Source: Gambelia wislizenii (lineage: Eukaryota > Chordata > Lepidosauria > Squamata > Crotaphytidae). Taken from it: a DNA stretch of 64,000 nucleotides. The stretch spans positions 379,050,687-379,114,686 of the forward strand of contig JAUMIR010000001.1 of NCBI GenBank assembly GCA_030847615.1, in the 5' to 3' direction. The notes below the pieces were generated by a model. The model was not told where the DNA came from and made no database searches. It saw only the letters and a list, made by a program, of their open reading frames with translations. Within the stretch, counting starts at the first letter, position 1. Each line of letters starts with the position of its first letter. Shown in pieces: positions 46,440 through 56,010 of this stretch. The position numbers and the translations under genes were made by a program.

Positions 46440-47190
46440 TAGATTTTTCATGGTTTTCCTTGGGGGTTTTCCGGGCTGTCAGGCCGTGTTCTGGAATAGC
46501 TTCTTTCTGATGTTTCGCCTGCATCTGTGGCTGGCATCTTCAGAGAAGCTATTCCAGAATACAGCCTCACAGCCTGGAAAAAAACCAAGGAAAATCTATG
46601 GATGCCGGCCGTGAGAGCCTTTGACTTCACATTTTCAGGGTTTTTTTCCGGGCTGTGAGGCCGTGTTCTTGAAGAGTTTTTTCCCTGATGTGTGGCTGGC
46701 ATCTTCAGAGAATAGTTGTATAGGGGTGTGTGAGCTTTATATACTGTGAGTTCCTGTTGGAGAAGATATGTAAATTTGTGTATTTGAATGGCTAGTTCCT
46801 AAGGTGGGAGGATATGCAGAGGATTAGTGTCTGTTTGGCTAATGGTCCATTGTCTGCTGGAAATCCCCCTGTTCCTGGGTGAAGTTCATTTGCATGTGTT
46901 GAGTTTTGATTTAGGTGTTTTTCAGGACTGGTAGCCGAACTTTGTTTACTTTAAGGGTTTCTTCTTTCCTGTTGAAGTTGTCCAGGTGTTTGTGAATTTC
47001 AATAGCTTCTCTGTGCATTGTGACAAGATAGCTGTTGGCCTGGTCCAGAATTTCAGTGTTTTTAAATAACATTTTGTGTCTGGGTTGGTTTAGAACATGT
47101 TCGGCTACCACTGATTTTTCTGGCTGGCCCAGTCTGCCATGTCTCTCATGTTCCTGGTTTGAAAAATCAGGAACATGAAGTCTACCCAGG
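46440..47190 (-). mobile_element. Penelope-like element 3' portion, minus strand
   Basis: It includes a coding remnant (next entry) and, toward lower coordinates, two partial copies of the PLE 3' region with 'gatgccagccaca' and 'cggcctcacagcc' (46448-46615 and 46630-46720). The duplication of the tail fits the terminal-repeat structure of PLEs. Confidence 0.75.
46911..47111 (-). pseudogene. PLE GIY-YIG endonuclease C-terminal remnant
   Basis: The minus-strand frame of 66 codons reads AEHVLNQPRHKMLFKNTEIL, DQANSYLVTMHREAIEIHKH and DNFNRKEETLKVNKVRLPVL. This A-E-H...E-I-x-K-H...N-F-N-R pattern is the C-terminal half of the GIY-YIG nuclease fused behind the RT in Penelope-like elements. The GIY and YIG strands and the RT are absent owing to truncation, and the frame ends in the usual place. 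Upstream on the minus strand, 'catgttcctg' and 'caggaacatg' (47148-47177) form a small inverted repeat at the break. Confidence 0.75.
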
Positions 47191-47194
47191 CTTG

Positions 47195-47577
47195 TAGAAC
47201 TTCCTTATCTTATATATTTTTTTGACTTCATAAATGAAACTAAGTACCAAGATAGAAACTGAAATATGATATGAAAAACGTATGTATAAACCACTTAAAA
47301 TGAATATTATACCCAATCTATTAAATATAGATTTGTGCCAATATCTTCCATTTTACTCAATTTACATAAACTCTTGTCTAATGTTTTTTCTGAAATTATG
47401 CTTTCACCATTCAATGTATATCTTCCATTCCTTCAACCAATATTTAATTACTGGATTCTTTTCTATCTTCCTTTTGGTTTTTTATCTAGAATACTTAACA
47501 GATACAATTCCAGTTTTATTTCAAAGTTAATTTCCAAGATTTGGGTTATCATGTCATGGATTCTGGACCAGAATTTC
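47195..47577 (-). pseudogene. L1 ORF2 fragment, minus strand, 3' side of the transposon
   Basis: Minus-strand translation from 47577 reads KKFWSRIHDMITQILEINFE and LELYLLSILDKK. It aligns with KRFWRQVHEIIKEILQTDFE and KLYLLNIIEGLE of the intact L1. The first residues continue exactly from the 48530-48660 fragment once the DNA transposon is removed. Below about 47480 the reading frame decays. Confidence 0.85.
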
Positions 47578-47580
47578 TTT

Positions 47581-48526
47581 GGGGTCGTTTCCACGGCAAA
47601 ATAAATCCTCAAAGAATGCGACAAGAAGCCTGATAGTTCCCACGCATCTCGAAGCAACAGCGCCCTTTTCAAAAGGAGGGGGTGCAAAAAACCCATAAGT
47701 TGCGCAGTATCAGCTTTCGCTAGTTTTCCGCACTTTTTTGATTAAGTTCGCAAAAATGCGCATACTTTACCGTGGGAACTAACGATCGTGTAAACTGGCA
47801 TCTGCCTTTTCGAATTACTGTGAGCAGAGCTGAATCCTGATTGGTTGGAGTGCTTTATCCGAATAGACTGAAGGGTTGGAGAGAAGAAATTCACCCTCCT
47901 TCTGCTTGCAACTCACTTTGGAAAACGGAGCCCTTCCTGTCTATCTTTTGGGGGGTGGGGGGTGGGAAGATGCTTCGCTGCTTCGCTGGGGTGTGTGGGG
48001 GTGTGTGGGTGTGTGTGTGTGCTGGAAAACAGCTGATCGCATGTTCGTTCTTTTGTTTGTTTGTCCTTCCATTCACTTGCCTTTATTCAAGCCTTCGGAG
48101 GGAGGGAAACCAAATGAGGCAAGCCCTAGTTCTGTGGTGTGTGTTTGTGTGTGCATGCAATCTGCTCCACTATGCTTTTGCTTGTTCGTGCTTTCATTGA
48201 CTCCTTTCTTTACAAAAGCCTTTCAGGGCTGGGGAAGACGGGGGAGTTTGTCAGATCGCTCTTTCGATTGCTTGTTTGTTTGTCCTTTTTCTTTCCTCTC
48301 ATTATTTATGGTTTCCATGACCCCCTCCTTGCTCCCTCCCCGCCTCCTGCCTGACTTTAATCATCTGGAGGCGATTCCCCCCCCCCTTTGCCTGTGTGAA
48401 TTAAGCAAAACAGAAAGTGTCTGGATCATTCGAAACTGCCAGGCACCATGTGATTTATGCGCTCCTGATACGAAAGGACGGTAATCCGGAATCTGGCGAA
48501 CTTTTTCCTGTCGTGGAACCGGCCCC
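47581..48526 (+). mobile_element. GGGG-TIR DNA transposon copy 2, in L1
   Basis: A 946-bp element. Left GGGGTCGTTTCCACGGCAAA, right complement of GGGGCCGGTTCCACGACAGG. TTT flanks both sides (47578-47580 and 48527-48529), a 3-bp TSD. L1 codons on either side join perfectly after removing the element and one TTT. Internal 'atagttcccacgcatc', 'gtgagcagagctgaatcctg' and 'attggttgg' are shared with copy 1. The frames at 47841-48484 cross GT and T-rich DNA and are not genes. No transposase. Confidence 0.9.
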
Positions 48527-48660
48527 TTTGCCTTTTTGCACAGCCACCATGCATAGTAAAAAGTACCACATTGGCTCTTACATTTCCAACATTTTTCATC
48601 TTTACTCTTGGAGGTGGATGTTATCATTGTGTATCTGGCTATAGGGATGTAGTGGGACAC
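48527..48660 (-). pseudogene. L1 ORF2 fragment with Cys/His motif, minus strand
   Basis: The minus strand reads [20 protein letters not shown] then LCKKAK. It aligns with the C-terminal CWKCGKNKGTLMHMWWHCEK of the intact L1. It stops at the TTT target site of the DNA transposon and resumes at 47577. Confidence 0.88.
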
Positions 48661-50326
48661 AAAGTTTTCCCTCAGCCACCATCAACCACTACATGGCTGT
48701 ACTGGGTCGGGGAGACAGGGAGGCACAGTTGAAAAGTGAGTCTTGAGGGAGGTGGAGTCATTTGGAGAGAGAGGTAGAGAATTTCTGCCTCCACAATGAC
48801 CATTAAAAAATATATATATAATTGGATTACACAAGCGTATGTCACTAACAGGAAGCCAACTGATTGGTGGGGTGGAATCTTGTACAATTTTTGCACAGAA
48901 AACAATAGAAAACCCTAAGTGTTGTGGGGGTTTTTGCACAAATGAATTCTTCATGAAAAATCCTGAATCTGAAATTTTTCTGATGTGTTGAAACACCTTA
49001 TCTCATTTAGGACAAGAAAATTTGCAAGTTTTCTTTACATGTCTAGACAAAATTGCTGACTAGTACAAGAATGTTTGCAGTGCCAAAAATGTGTAGAGGA
49101 TACATGGGGAAGAATTTTAAGGCAAAATACCAAATAATGAGCTCCACCACATGCAGCCCACTCTTCCCATTTTAAGGGAAGAGAGTTCAGCCTCAGGCAA
49201 CAGATTTGGCATGTCATGAAATGGCAGCAAATGGTTAGTTCTGCAGTTTGTTATTATAGTTTTATTGACAGTTATTGTGGGAGCCATTTGGTACAGAAGA
49301 AAGGGTATCATACAAACAGCTTCCACAATATCTGTAACAGGCTTAAATGGGTAGGGAATCACTATTTTCTGCTCTGTCTCAGGTTCTGTAGAGAGGCTAA
49401 AGACTTAAGAGATGGTTGCCAAGCCAAACCTAAGAGAAAATGCCAAGACTGCCTTGCCAGACGGATCTGATAACAAGCATGCCAGGCCATTGCAGCAACC
49501 AGAAAGCTAAATAGTTCACCCCTGACCTGACAGAGAGAATGAGAGGATATGAGTTTCAACTGAAGAAGAGTATATGGAAGCAAAGTGATAAGAGAGCCCT
49601 TTACACAGTTTTACAATGAAAGAAAGCTGCCAGATGTATCTTTGGCTGAGACCCTAATTCTGTGGGTTTCCTGGAAACAGAAGCTTAAGCAGAGTACTGA
49701 TTGGCTTTCCTTCAACTCTTATGATTAAGTGTACAATCATAATAGTATAAGTTCTTTGGAACATTTTGGATTAAAATATACTATTTCTCTTGTACACATC
49801 TGAAGTGCTCTTCCATGTATCTGTTCAAAGAATCAATATTTTTTACTGCTTCTAAAAGCCAGAGTTTCTTCCCATTGCATCCATGTTTCATCTGCAACAC
49901 ACTCTAAAAATAATGGCACAGCTAGTCAAAATATTTACGTTTTTCTCATGAAATATTTCATGCTTAAGACTTCACAGGCTCAAACAAGCTATGATGAATT
50001 TGTTTCCTTATCTTAAGAAAAATACTTGGAGGCAATTTCTTGGCATACACATGTAAAAATCTAAATGATAGCTCTATTTCTGGAATGTAGTAGTTTAATC
50101 AGATAGTCACATTTTCCCACTCCATCTAGAGGAAACCAGTCTGGTATGAAATTCTTTCCAGAGAAGTCTAAATATGGTATCAGAACTTCTGGTGGTATAA
50201 ATAGGCATAAGTGTACAGGCAACACCAAAATGTTTGAAAGTTTCTAAGGATGGAATCACATTAATATTTACAGTTTTTACCACCTAACAGTTTCTAAAAA
50301 TCTTATTTCATATTGTCCTTCAAGTA
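48661..50326. other. No recognised gene
   Basis: Frames at 48682-48996, 49216-49470 and 49362-49583 have no domain. An AT-run lies near 48810. Otherwise nothing. Confidence 0.45.
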
Positions 50327-50556
50327 CAGTTTTACCTTCATATTCACTCAGGTTTGGTTCCAGGACCCCCCATGGATACCAAAATCCATGAATACTCAAG
50401 TCCCATTATATGCAATGGCATAGCAAAATGGTGTCCCTTATAAAAAATGGCAAAATCAAGGTTTGCTTTTTGGATTATTATTTTTTTAAGAATATTTTCA
50501 AGCCTTGAATACTTAAATCCGTGGATACCAAATCCATGGATATGGAAGGACAACTA
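50327..50556. mobile_element. Tc1/mariner-type MITE
   Basis: 230 bp with TA at 50325-50326 and 50557-50558. Left 'cagttttaccttcatattc' pairs with right 'gatatggaaggacaacta'. Subterminal 'ggtttggttccaggaccccc' and 'ggataccaaaatccatg' are typical. Confidence 0.8.
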
Positions 50557-50860
50557 TATGTGGTTTCATCTTTCGGACAACTGTCCTAAAATTGTTCCAA
50601 CATCTACAGGTGAGATGCGATACACTACCAGTATAACATGTGAGAACAACAGAAGAACCTTCTAAAGACTTCTGCCTGCCCCACCCCGTGACACACTATT
50701 ATTAAGATTCAGCCTCTTAGAATAACTGGCTAATTCACCTCCATGCCTAAAGGCAGGGTCATCTAGTCACCAGTCCTGCACAGATCAACCCATGCATAAT
50801 CCATATTGTATTGTTTCTCTGTTTTTAACTATTGACTTTTGTCAGACCACCTTCCTTTTC
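50557..50860. other. No recognised feature
   Basis: Unassigned. Confidence 0.4.
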
Positions 50861-52190
50861 TGTTCTTTTGCCAGCATAGTTTGTGATGTTTTTGTGCTGG
50901 CAACCTGGCTCACCTCCCGGCCAGTGCAGCTGTGCCAGGGAGGGAGCTGACTTTGCCAGACATGAAGGGAAGGAGGCCAGGGAGAATGACATCATGGTGC
51001 TGGTGGCATGATGGGAGAGGGAGGGGTGGGGCCAGAGGCAATTTAAGGCCCTGCTGTCCCTCTCCTCCTCCTCTTTCACATCAAGTTGGCAAGTGGGGCA
51101 GTTGTCTGAACAAGCCAACCAGCAATGACTGGAGGCTGCAGCGATCACAGGGAGTAGCACTGGGACTAACAGAGCAGCTGTGGTTTTGAGGCACCACAGC
51201 TGACTGTTGGCCCAGCCAGGCCCTGATGGGTGGAGGGTTCTGGTATCCAGGCCTGTTGGACGGGGTTGGGTGTCCCCTGGGAGTGTGGCTCAAAATTATG
51301 GCATGGATTGTGGCATGGATTGTGTGGATTGCAGCAGATTTACGGCACGGCAGCCCCACGTGGCAGCATGGCTTCTTGGCCATGTGTCCCCCCTCCAAAA
51401 TCTTGTGGCAATGAGTGCTGGTGGGTGAAACAGGAGTCGGGCCACACTGAGCCACCCACCAACCCCATGTGGCAGGCCAGCTTCTCAGCCATTTGTGGGC
51501 ACCAATCAGCGTGCCAGTGCTAGGCCATCAGTCTCCTGTTCCCACCCATTTCGAGCTACCGGGGCTGCAAGGCCATGCAGCTGCTCGGCCTCCTGCCACT
51601 GGACGAGTACTGGTGGATGAAACGGGAGGTGGGCCATGATAGCAGCGTTCACGGGTGCCAATCAGTGCACCAGTGCTAGGCCATTGGTCTCCTGCTACCC
51701 CCCTTTGGAGCTACCGGAGCTGCAAGGCCACACGACTGCTCAGCTGCTAGGCTTCCCACCACCACCACCACCTCCATCTACCTGTGGCAACGAGCACTGG
51801 TGGGTGAAATGGGAGGCAAGCCACAGTAGCAGTGTTTGCAGGCATGAATCAGTATGCCAGATGGCAAGGCCATGTGGCCTTGGTCTCAGACTGCAAGGCC
51901 ACATGGCAGTTGGCTGCTGGACCCTCAGCCTTCTCTTACCCCCCTTGAGCTACCAAGGCCACAAAGTCATGGGGCTACCCAGCTGCTCAGCCTCCTGCCA
52001 TCCCCCCTGGTGGATTGCAGTTGCAGGGCCATATGTCCACCCAGCTGCTTGCAGGGCCATGTGGTGGCCCGGATGCTGGGTCAGGCCTGATTGCTGACTG
52101 CTCGACCCGCCAGCACCCCTCCCACCACCTGCCTTGTGGCAACAACGCAGGCCCAGTTGCAGGCCTAGTGGCTTGCTCCTCAGGCTTGAG
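50861..52190. repeat. GC-rich imperfect long-period repeats
   Basis: The block 'gagctaccggggctgcaagg' recurs in variant form near 51553, 51711 and 51948, each followed by 'ctgctcagcctcctgcca'-like words. 'gtggcaaygagyrctggtgg' recurs near 51408 and 51784. The spacing is irregular (about 150-240 bp). GC content is far above the flanks. Several long frames on both strands are by-products. It may be the 5' region of the retroelement that follows. Confidence 0.6.
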
Positions 52191-52241
52191 TCTCATGGGT
52201 TTAAAAATAATAATAACTACAACAAGAATAATAATGCTTTA

Positions 52242-52266
52242 AATGATGATGATGATGATGATGATG
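52242..52266. repeat. (GAT)n microsatellite
   Basis: Eight GAT units. Confidence 0.9.
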
Positions 52267-52331
52267 TACATAAGTATAAGAAAGCCACTGTAGAGAATTT
52301 GTCAAGCTTCTCCTTTGGAAGGGGGTTGGAT

Positions 52332-52544
52332 ATGGCCCCTAAAAAGGGTAATGGTGGGGCAAAAGGAAAGGGGCCGGCTAAGAAACCACTGCCCAAAGGG
52401 CCCCTGGTAACAGATCCAGCCTCCTCGAGTGAAGAGGAGGGTGAGATCCCATGGCAGGCTATTTTGGAGAGGATCCAAAATCTGGAAAAAAATCCATGGT
52501 GCCTCAAAGTTAATGCCAGCCAATACTCTCGGGGAAAAAAGTAA
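52332..52544 (+). pseudogene. Possible gag-like ORF start of a YR retroelement
   Basis: From the ATG at 52332 the frame gives MAPKKGNGGAKGKGPAKKPL, an acidic Ser/Glu stretch, then IPWQAILERIQNLE and a stop at 52542-52544. A basic Lys/Gly/Pro N-terminus followed by an acidic segment is common at the start of DIRS/Ngaro-like first ORFs. The assignment depends on the tyrosine recombinase and SGNH remnants 100-1,000 bp downstream. RT and RNase H coding are absent between here and the recombinase, so the copy is internally deleted. Confidence 0.45.
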
Positions 52545-52611
52545 GCAATGTAGATTGGCTAATGAGATTCTTGCGTGTCTTGATGTCCTAGAAAGAAATA
52601 TCCTCCAAGAT

Positions 52612-52950
52612 GGGATTTAGTTTTACGTTTTTCCAAAACTGATCAATGGGGGGTGGGAGCCATTGTAAGTTACAACCATATCAAAACCAAGCCCTATGTC
52701 CCATGAGGGCTTTACAGCAGTATTTATAAGTTAGGGACAACTCCCCAGGCCCTTTGTTCATTCATGTGGATTTCTCTCCACTTACCAAATTCCAGTTTTG
52801 AACAGTAACTTCTAAGGCCTTGAATAGTTTGGGTCTGAGGGATGTCCAGTTCAAATTGAAATGACATCCATGGCTGCTGCCTTAGGAATGCCAGCCACAA
52901 CGATTAAGAGGATTGGGCGGTGAAGGTCCAGCTCCTATTGTAAGTATGTC
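52612..52950 (+). pseudogene. Tyrosine recombinase remnant (DIRS/Ngaro-like)
   Basis: Three reading-frame pieces line up as one tyrosine recombinase. 52612-52690 gives LVLRFSKTDQWGVGAIVSYN. 52697-52855 gives CPMRALQQYL, then NSPGPLFIHVDFSPLT and SKALNSLGL, interrupted by two stops. 52861-52950 gives MTSMAAALGMPATTIKRIGR, a stop in place of Trp, and RSSSYCKYVK, with a Tyr at 52936-52938 in the position of the nucleophile. The K-T-D-Q, G-P-L-F and I-K-x-I-G-R-W blocks are those of retrotransposon integrases of the DIRS/Ngaro group. The His-x-x-Arg box is destroyed at the frameshift near 52855. The element cannot be active. Confidence 0.7.
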
Positions 52951-52997
52951 AAACACTAAAGCATTAACTGTAATCACCTTCCTCTTTTGTTTTTCAG
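52940..52997 (+). other. Possible 58-nt intron between recombinase and SGNH parts
   Basis: A perfect donor GTAAGT at 52940 and a polypyrimidine tract ending TTTTTCAG at 52997. Joining them puts the recombinase end in frame with the SGNH domain (YCFSSFPVRYRVLICGHSMV). Confidence 0.45.
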
Positions 52998-53599
52998 GTT
53001 TCAGCTCATTTCCAGTAAGGTATCGGGTGCTGATCTGTGGCCACAGTATGGTCTACGGGGTGGAGCGATTGACCCATCTGTGTCACTACTAACCTCACCT
53101 GGGTATGGGGGACAAGGCCATGGTGGAATGGCTTGGCAGGAGGGGCCTTCATTGGCATGGTCTAATGCTGTTGCTGCTTGACAAATACTGGGGACTCCCT
53201 CCCCAAACTCTTGTCCTTCGCCTGGGAGGGAACAACCTGGGGCTCTTGAAGGGAAAGCCTTTGATATTGCAGGCAATCCATGATATGAAAGTAATCAGGT
53301 CACGGTGGCCTGAAGTTACTGTCCTGTGGTCTGCCATCTTTCCAAGACAATTATGGTGTGGGGATAGGGATCCCTGCCTGATTGATAGGGCAAGGCATAG
53401 GGCGAATGGGGAAATACTCAACGCCCTCGCTAGGGGACTGGGTTTTTATCTTTCTCATCCACAAATTGTGTTCAAGAAACCCGAGCTCTGTCAATTGAAT
53501 GGGGTGCATCTCTCAGACATGGGTAATATAATATTTTTGGGGAATTATCAGTGGGGGATGAGGGACCTCTTGGACAAGCTACTGGGGAATAGGGACTAA
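52998..53599 (+). pseudogene. SGNH-hydrolase domain of a YR retroelement
   Basis: From 53025 the translation reads RVLICGHSMVYGVERL, with Ser of the block I G-H-S motif, then a stop near 53090. A long open frame (53105-53599) continues EWLGRRGLHWHGLM, then LVLRLGGNNLGLLKGKPL (block III Gly/Asn), VTVLWSAIFPRQLW, ARHRANGEILNAL and LNGVHLSDMGN. In active relatives the last block is D-G-V-H-L-S, so here Asp is Asn. This domain follows the recombinase in vertebrate Ngaro-like elements. Its role may be lipid or ester hydrolysis, but this is unknown. It differs clearly from the CR1 ORF1 SGNH domain in order and context. It is inactive owing to the stop and the Asp loss. Confidence 0.7.
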
Positions 53600-54005
53600 G
53601 TGGAAGCTTGTCTCTTATCTGTGGCCAGAGGAAGGGCGAGGCATAGAGTTTGGTGTGCACCTAGGGCACTAATTTTGGTGAAAGTGGTCTCAGAAACTTC
53701 CACTTTAGGTCAGGTGACTTGGTGGGGTGAATGAGACTCACCTTTGGGTTGGCCTGAAGGATAAACCCTCACCTTAAATCTTGTGGCTTGGGTGGGGGAC
53801 TTTTGGGTTGACCTTCCAGATGCGGGCCGGCTGGGGAGCAACCCCAACTCTTGGGGTTTCTCTTTGGGGCTCAGGTGTTCACCCTGGGAAAGCAGGGGAG
53901 TAAGGTCTGAAATAGACCTACTGCCCCAGCTGCTCCCGCACTAGGTTGCCACCCCCCACTGAAGATCTTTAAAGGGTTAATACATAGGCAGGATTAAATA
54001 AAGCC
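53600..54005 (+). mobile_element. 3' region of the YR retroelement
   Basis: GC-richer DNA with repeated 'ggtgaatgagactcacc'-like words, and AATAAA at 53996-54001 just before the MITE remnant. Ngaro-type split repeats were not identified by eye. Confidence 0.4.
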
Positions 54006-54049
54006 CAATTATTGTATCACATATTTTGTGTCTGGTCTCGTTATTTCCA

Positions 54050-54545
54050 GGAATTGGTCAGCAAAAGAACCCTCTTTACCACACTTACCTTCCCTTCCGT
54101 ACAAAGGCAGCCCCAGCAATGTCAGAACAGAGCTCTGTTCACTTCATGGAAAGAAATTTCGCAGATTCTGGCAAGAAGATGCGAGTGTGGGAAATTCAAA
54201 AATAAATGCAAAAATAACACACAAAAGTTCACAAAAGCACAGAAACACACTTTAAAAGTCCCAAGTAAACAGGGGAGATTCATAAAAAGAGCATCACCTA
54301 TCTGGATGTCATGATCTCACCTGGAAGCGTTCTGGCTGTATTCATGTGAGAGAGAAAAGGCATGAGGCTTCAAACACTGGCAATGCCAGCAAAAAAAACA
54401 CCACAGCCAGTCTATTGACAGGTTGCCCCATCAATAAAATTGAACAGCTTTTTGACAAGACATAAACCGGTCTGGTATAAACACACCCTTTCACGTTTTT
54501 ATGTGGCGTCATTATGACACCTTACTTGATGTGTCTGATAAAGTC
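54050..54545. mobile_element. GGAGATTATCAGA-family MITE, long form, left end lost
   Basis: Right end 'gtgtctgataaagtcc' (54545). Internal blocks 'aaaggcagccc', 'gaagatgcgagtgtgggaaa' and 'gattcataaaaagagca' match 32581-33127. The left terminus is not found. Confidence 0.65.
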
Positions 54546-55138
54546 CTGAGTGAAATTGTTATGGAGGAATATTTGCATATGCAGACTTTAAATACTGGTA
54601 CATAGAGTGTTTGCATATATAATAATGTTTAAGTTTTTGTTCCATTACTGTGAAGAGCTGAGTATGCTCTATTTCCATTAAAATACACATTTTAGGACCA
54701 GAACTCATTCTAGAAATATACCAATTGTGAATGAGGGCTATGATGCAAGGAAATAATGAATTCATCTCACTTGCAAATTTCTGGAGAAAGGTTAAACAAA
54801 ATTCATTGTAAACAAATTAGATTTTCAGCAAAGGTTGAGAAGATGACCAATCCAGGAAATTAATCAGCATACAAATTAGTCTTGTTTGTTACAGTAATTT
54901 GGGATGGGAGTTGCTATCATTACCATGAAAGGCCCCTAATGTGTTACAAAAAGAATGCTAACATAATAAAGCCGCTCAATTAAGCTTCAGGCTTATACCC
55001 CAAAATTCAGAGAATGGAGCAATACTGTACCAGAAAGCTTTGATATTTCTTGGAAATGTTAGAGCTTGCAATGTTCTGCTTTGCAGCTTTACATGTATGA
55101 GACAGATAATGAATCTATCAGGGAAAATAAGTTACCTG
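54546..55138. other. No recognised feature
   Basis: AT-rich. Confidence 0.4.
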
Positions 55139-55372
55139 GGGTGTATCCACACTGCATAATTATATCAGTTTGATATTATTTTAACTGCTATGACTTCATG
55201 CTATGGAATCCTTGGATTTCTGATTTGGTGAAGTACTCAGTTCTCTAGTGCACTCCCATAAATTATAGAAATGGAGCTCTCTGGTAGGGACTTCTCACGA
55301 AACTAGAAATCCAATAGGTCAGTGTTATGGCAGTTAAAGTGCTATAATTGTGAAGTATGGGTATAGTAGTAA
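55139..55372. mobile_element. hAT-like MITE
   Basis: Left 'ggggtgtatccacactgcat' and inner 'attttaactgctatgac' pair loosely with 'atggcagttaaagtgctata' on the right. Degraded copy of the 6198/44645 group. Confidence 0.65.
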
Positions 55373-55399
55373 TAGCAGTAGTTGTTGTTGTACTACAGG

Positions 55400-56010
55400 T
55401 GGTAGTATATTTATTTATATCTTACCTTTTCCTCAGTTCGGGACTCAAAGCAGCTTACAACAGTTAAAACAGTTAAAAATGTTCAATATACAAAAGTTAA
55501 AAAACCATTAAACTTTCAAAAAAATAAAGTTACATAAAAACATAAAACATTTTTTAAAAGCAACAACAACAACAAATAAAAATCCAGCATGTTATATAAA
55601 GGTCATTTGTCATTTTTTTTTTTAAGGGCAATTCTGAAAGGCCTGCCAGGACAAGTAGGCCTTAACCCATCTGTGGAAAGATAGTAAGGAGGGTGAGAGT
55701 CTGGTCTCTGTGGGAAAGGAGATCCACAGTCTGGTAGCAGCCACTGAGAAGGCCCTCTCCCATGTTCCCACCCGGTATACCTGTGAAGGTACAGAGACAG
55801 AGTGAAAAGCCTTCCCAAAGATCTCAAAACATGGACAGGTTCATATGGGAGAACATAGTCCTTCAAATGACCCGGAACTGAGCCCTATATAGCTCTAAAG
55901 GCCATACCCAGAACTTTAAATTGTGCTGCAAAATTTATCAGTAGCAAGTGGAGCTGTTGAAACAAGGTAATTGTGCACTCCCTGTAGCCAGGATAAATGG
56001 TGTGCACACG
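55400..56010 (-). pseudogene. L2-type LINE fragment, minus strand
   Basis: Read on the minus strand, 55866 down to about 55690 carries MKDYVLPYEPVHVLRSLGR and, in another frame, the RAFS-type block ('gagaaggccctctccca' at 55745-55761). The tail 'gctgctttgagtcccgaact' lies at 55436-55457, then a poly-A/T-rich 3' UTR. It is the same group as 33690-34110 and 37381-37857. Frameshifted. Confidence 0.65.

Noticed and set aside
47841..48484. Frames of 119 and 202 codons rich in Cys, Val and Leu
   Set aside because: They cross GT repeats and T-rich DNA within a TIR transposon and have no transposase motif.
51081..52097. Long frames on both strands
   Set aside because: They result from GC-rich repeat DNA with few stops. 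No similarity between frames and no known domain.
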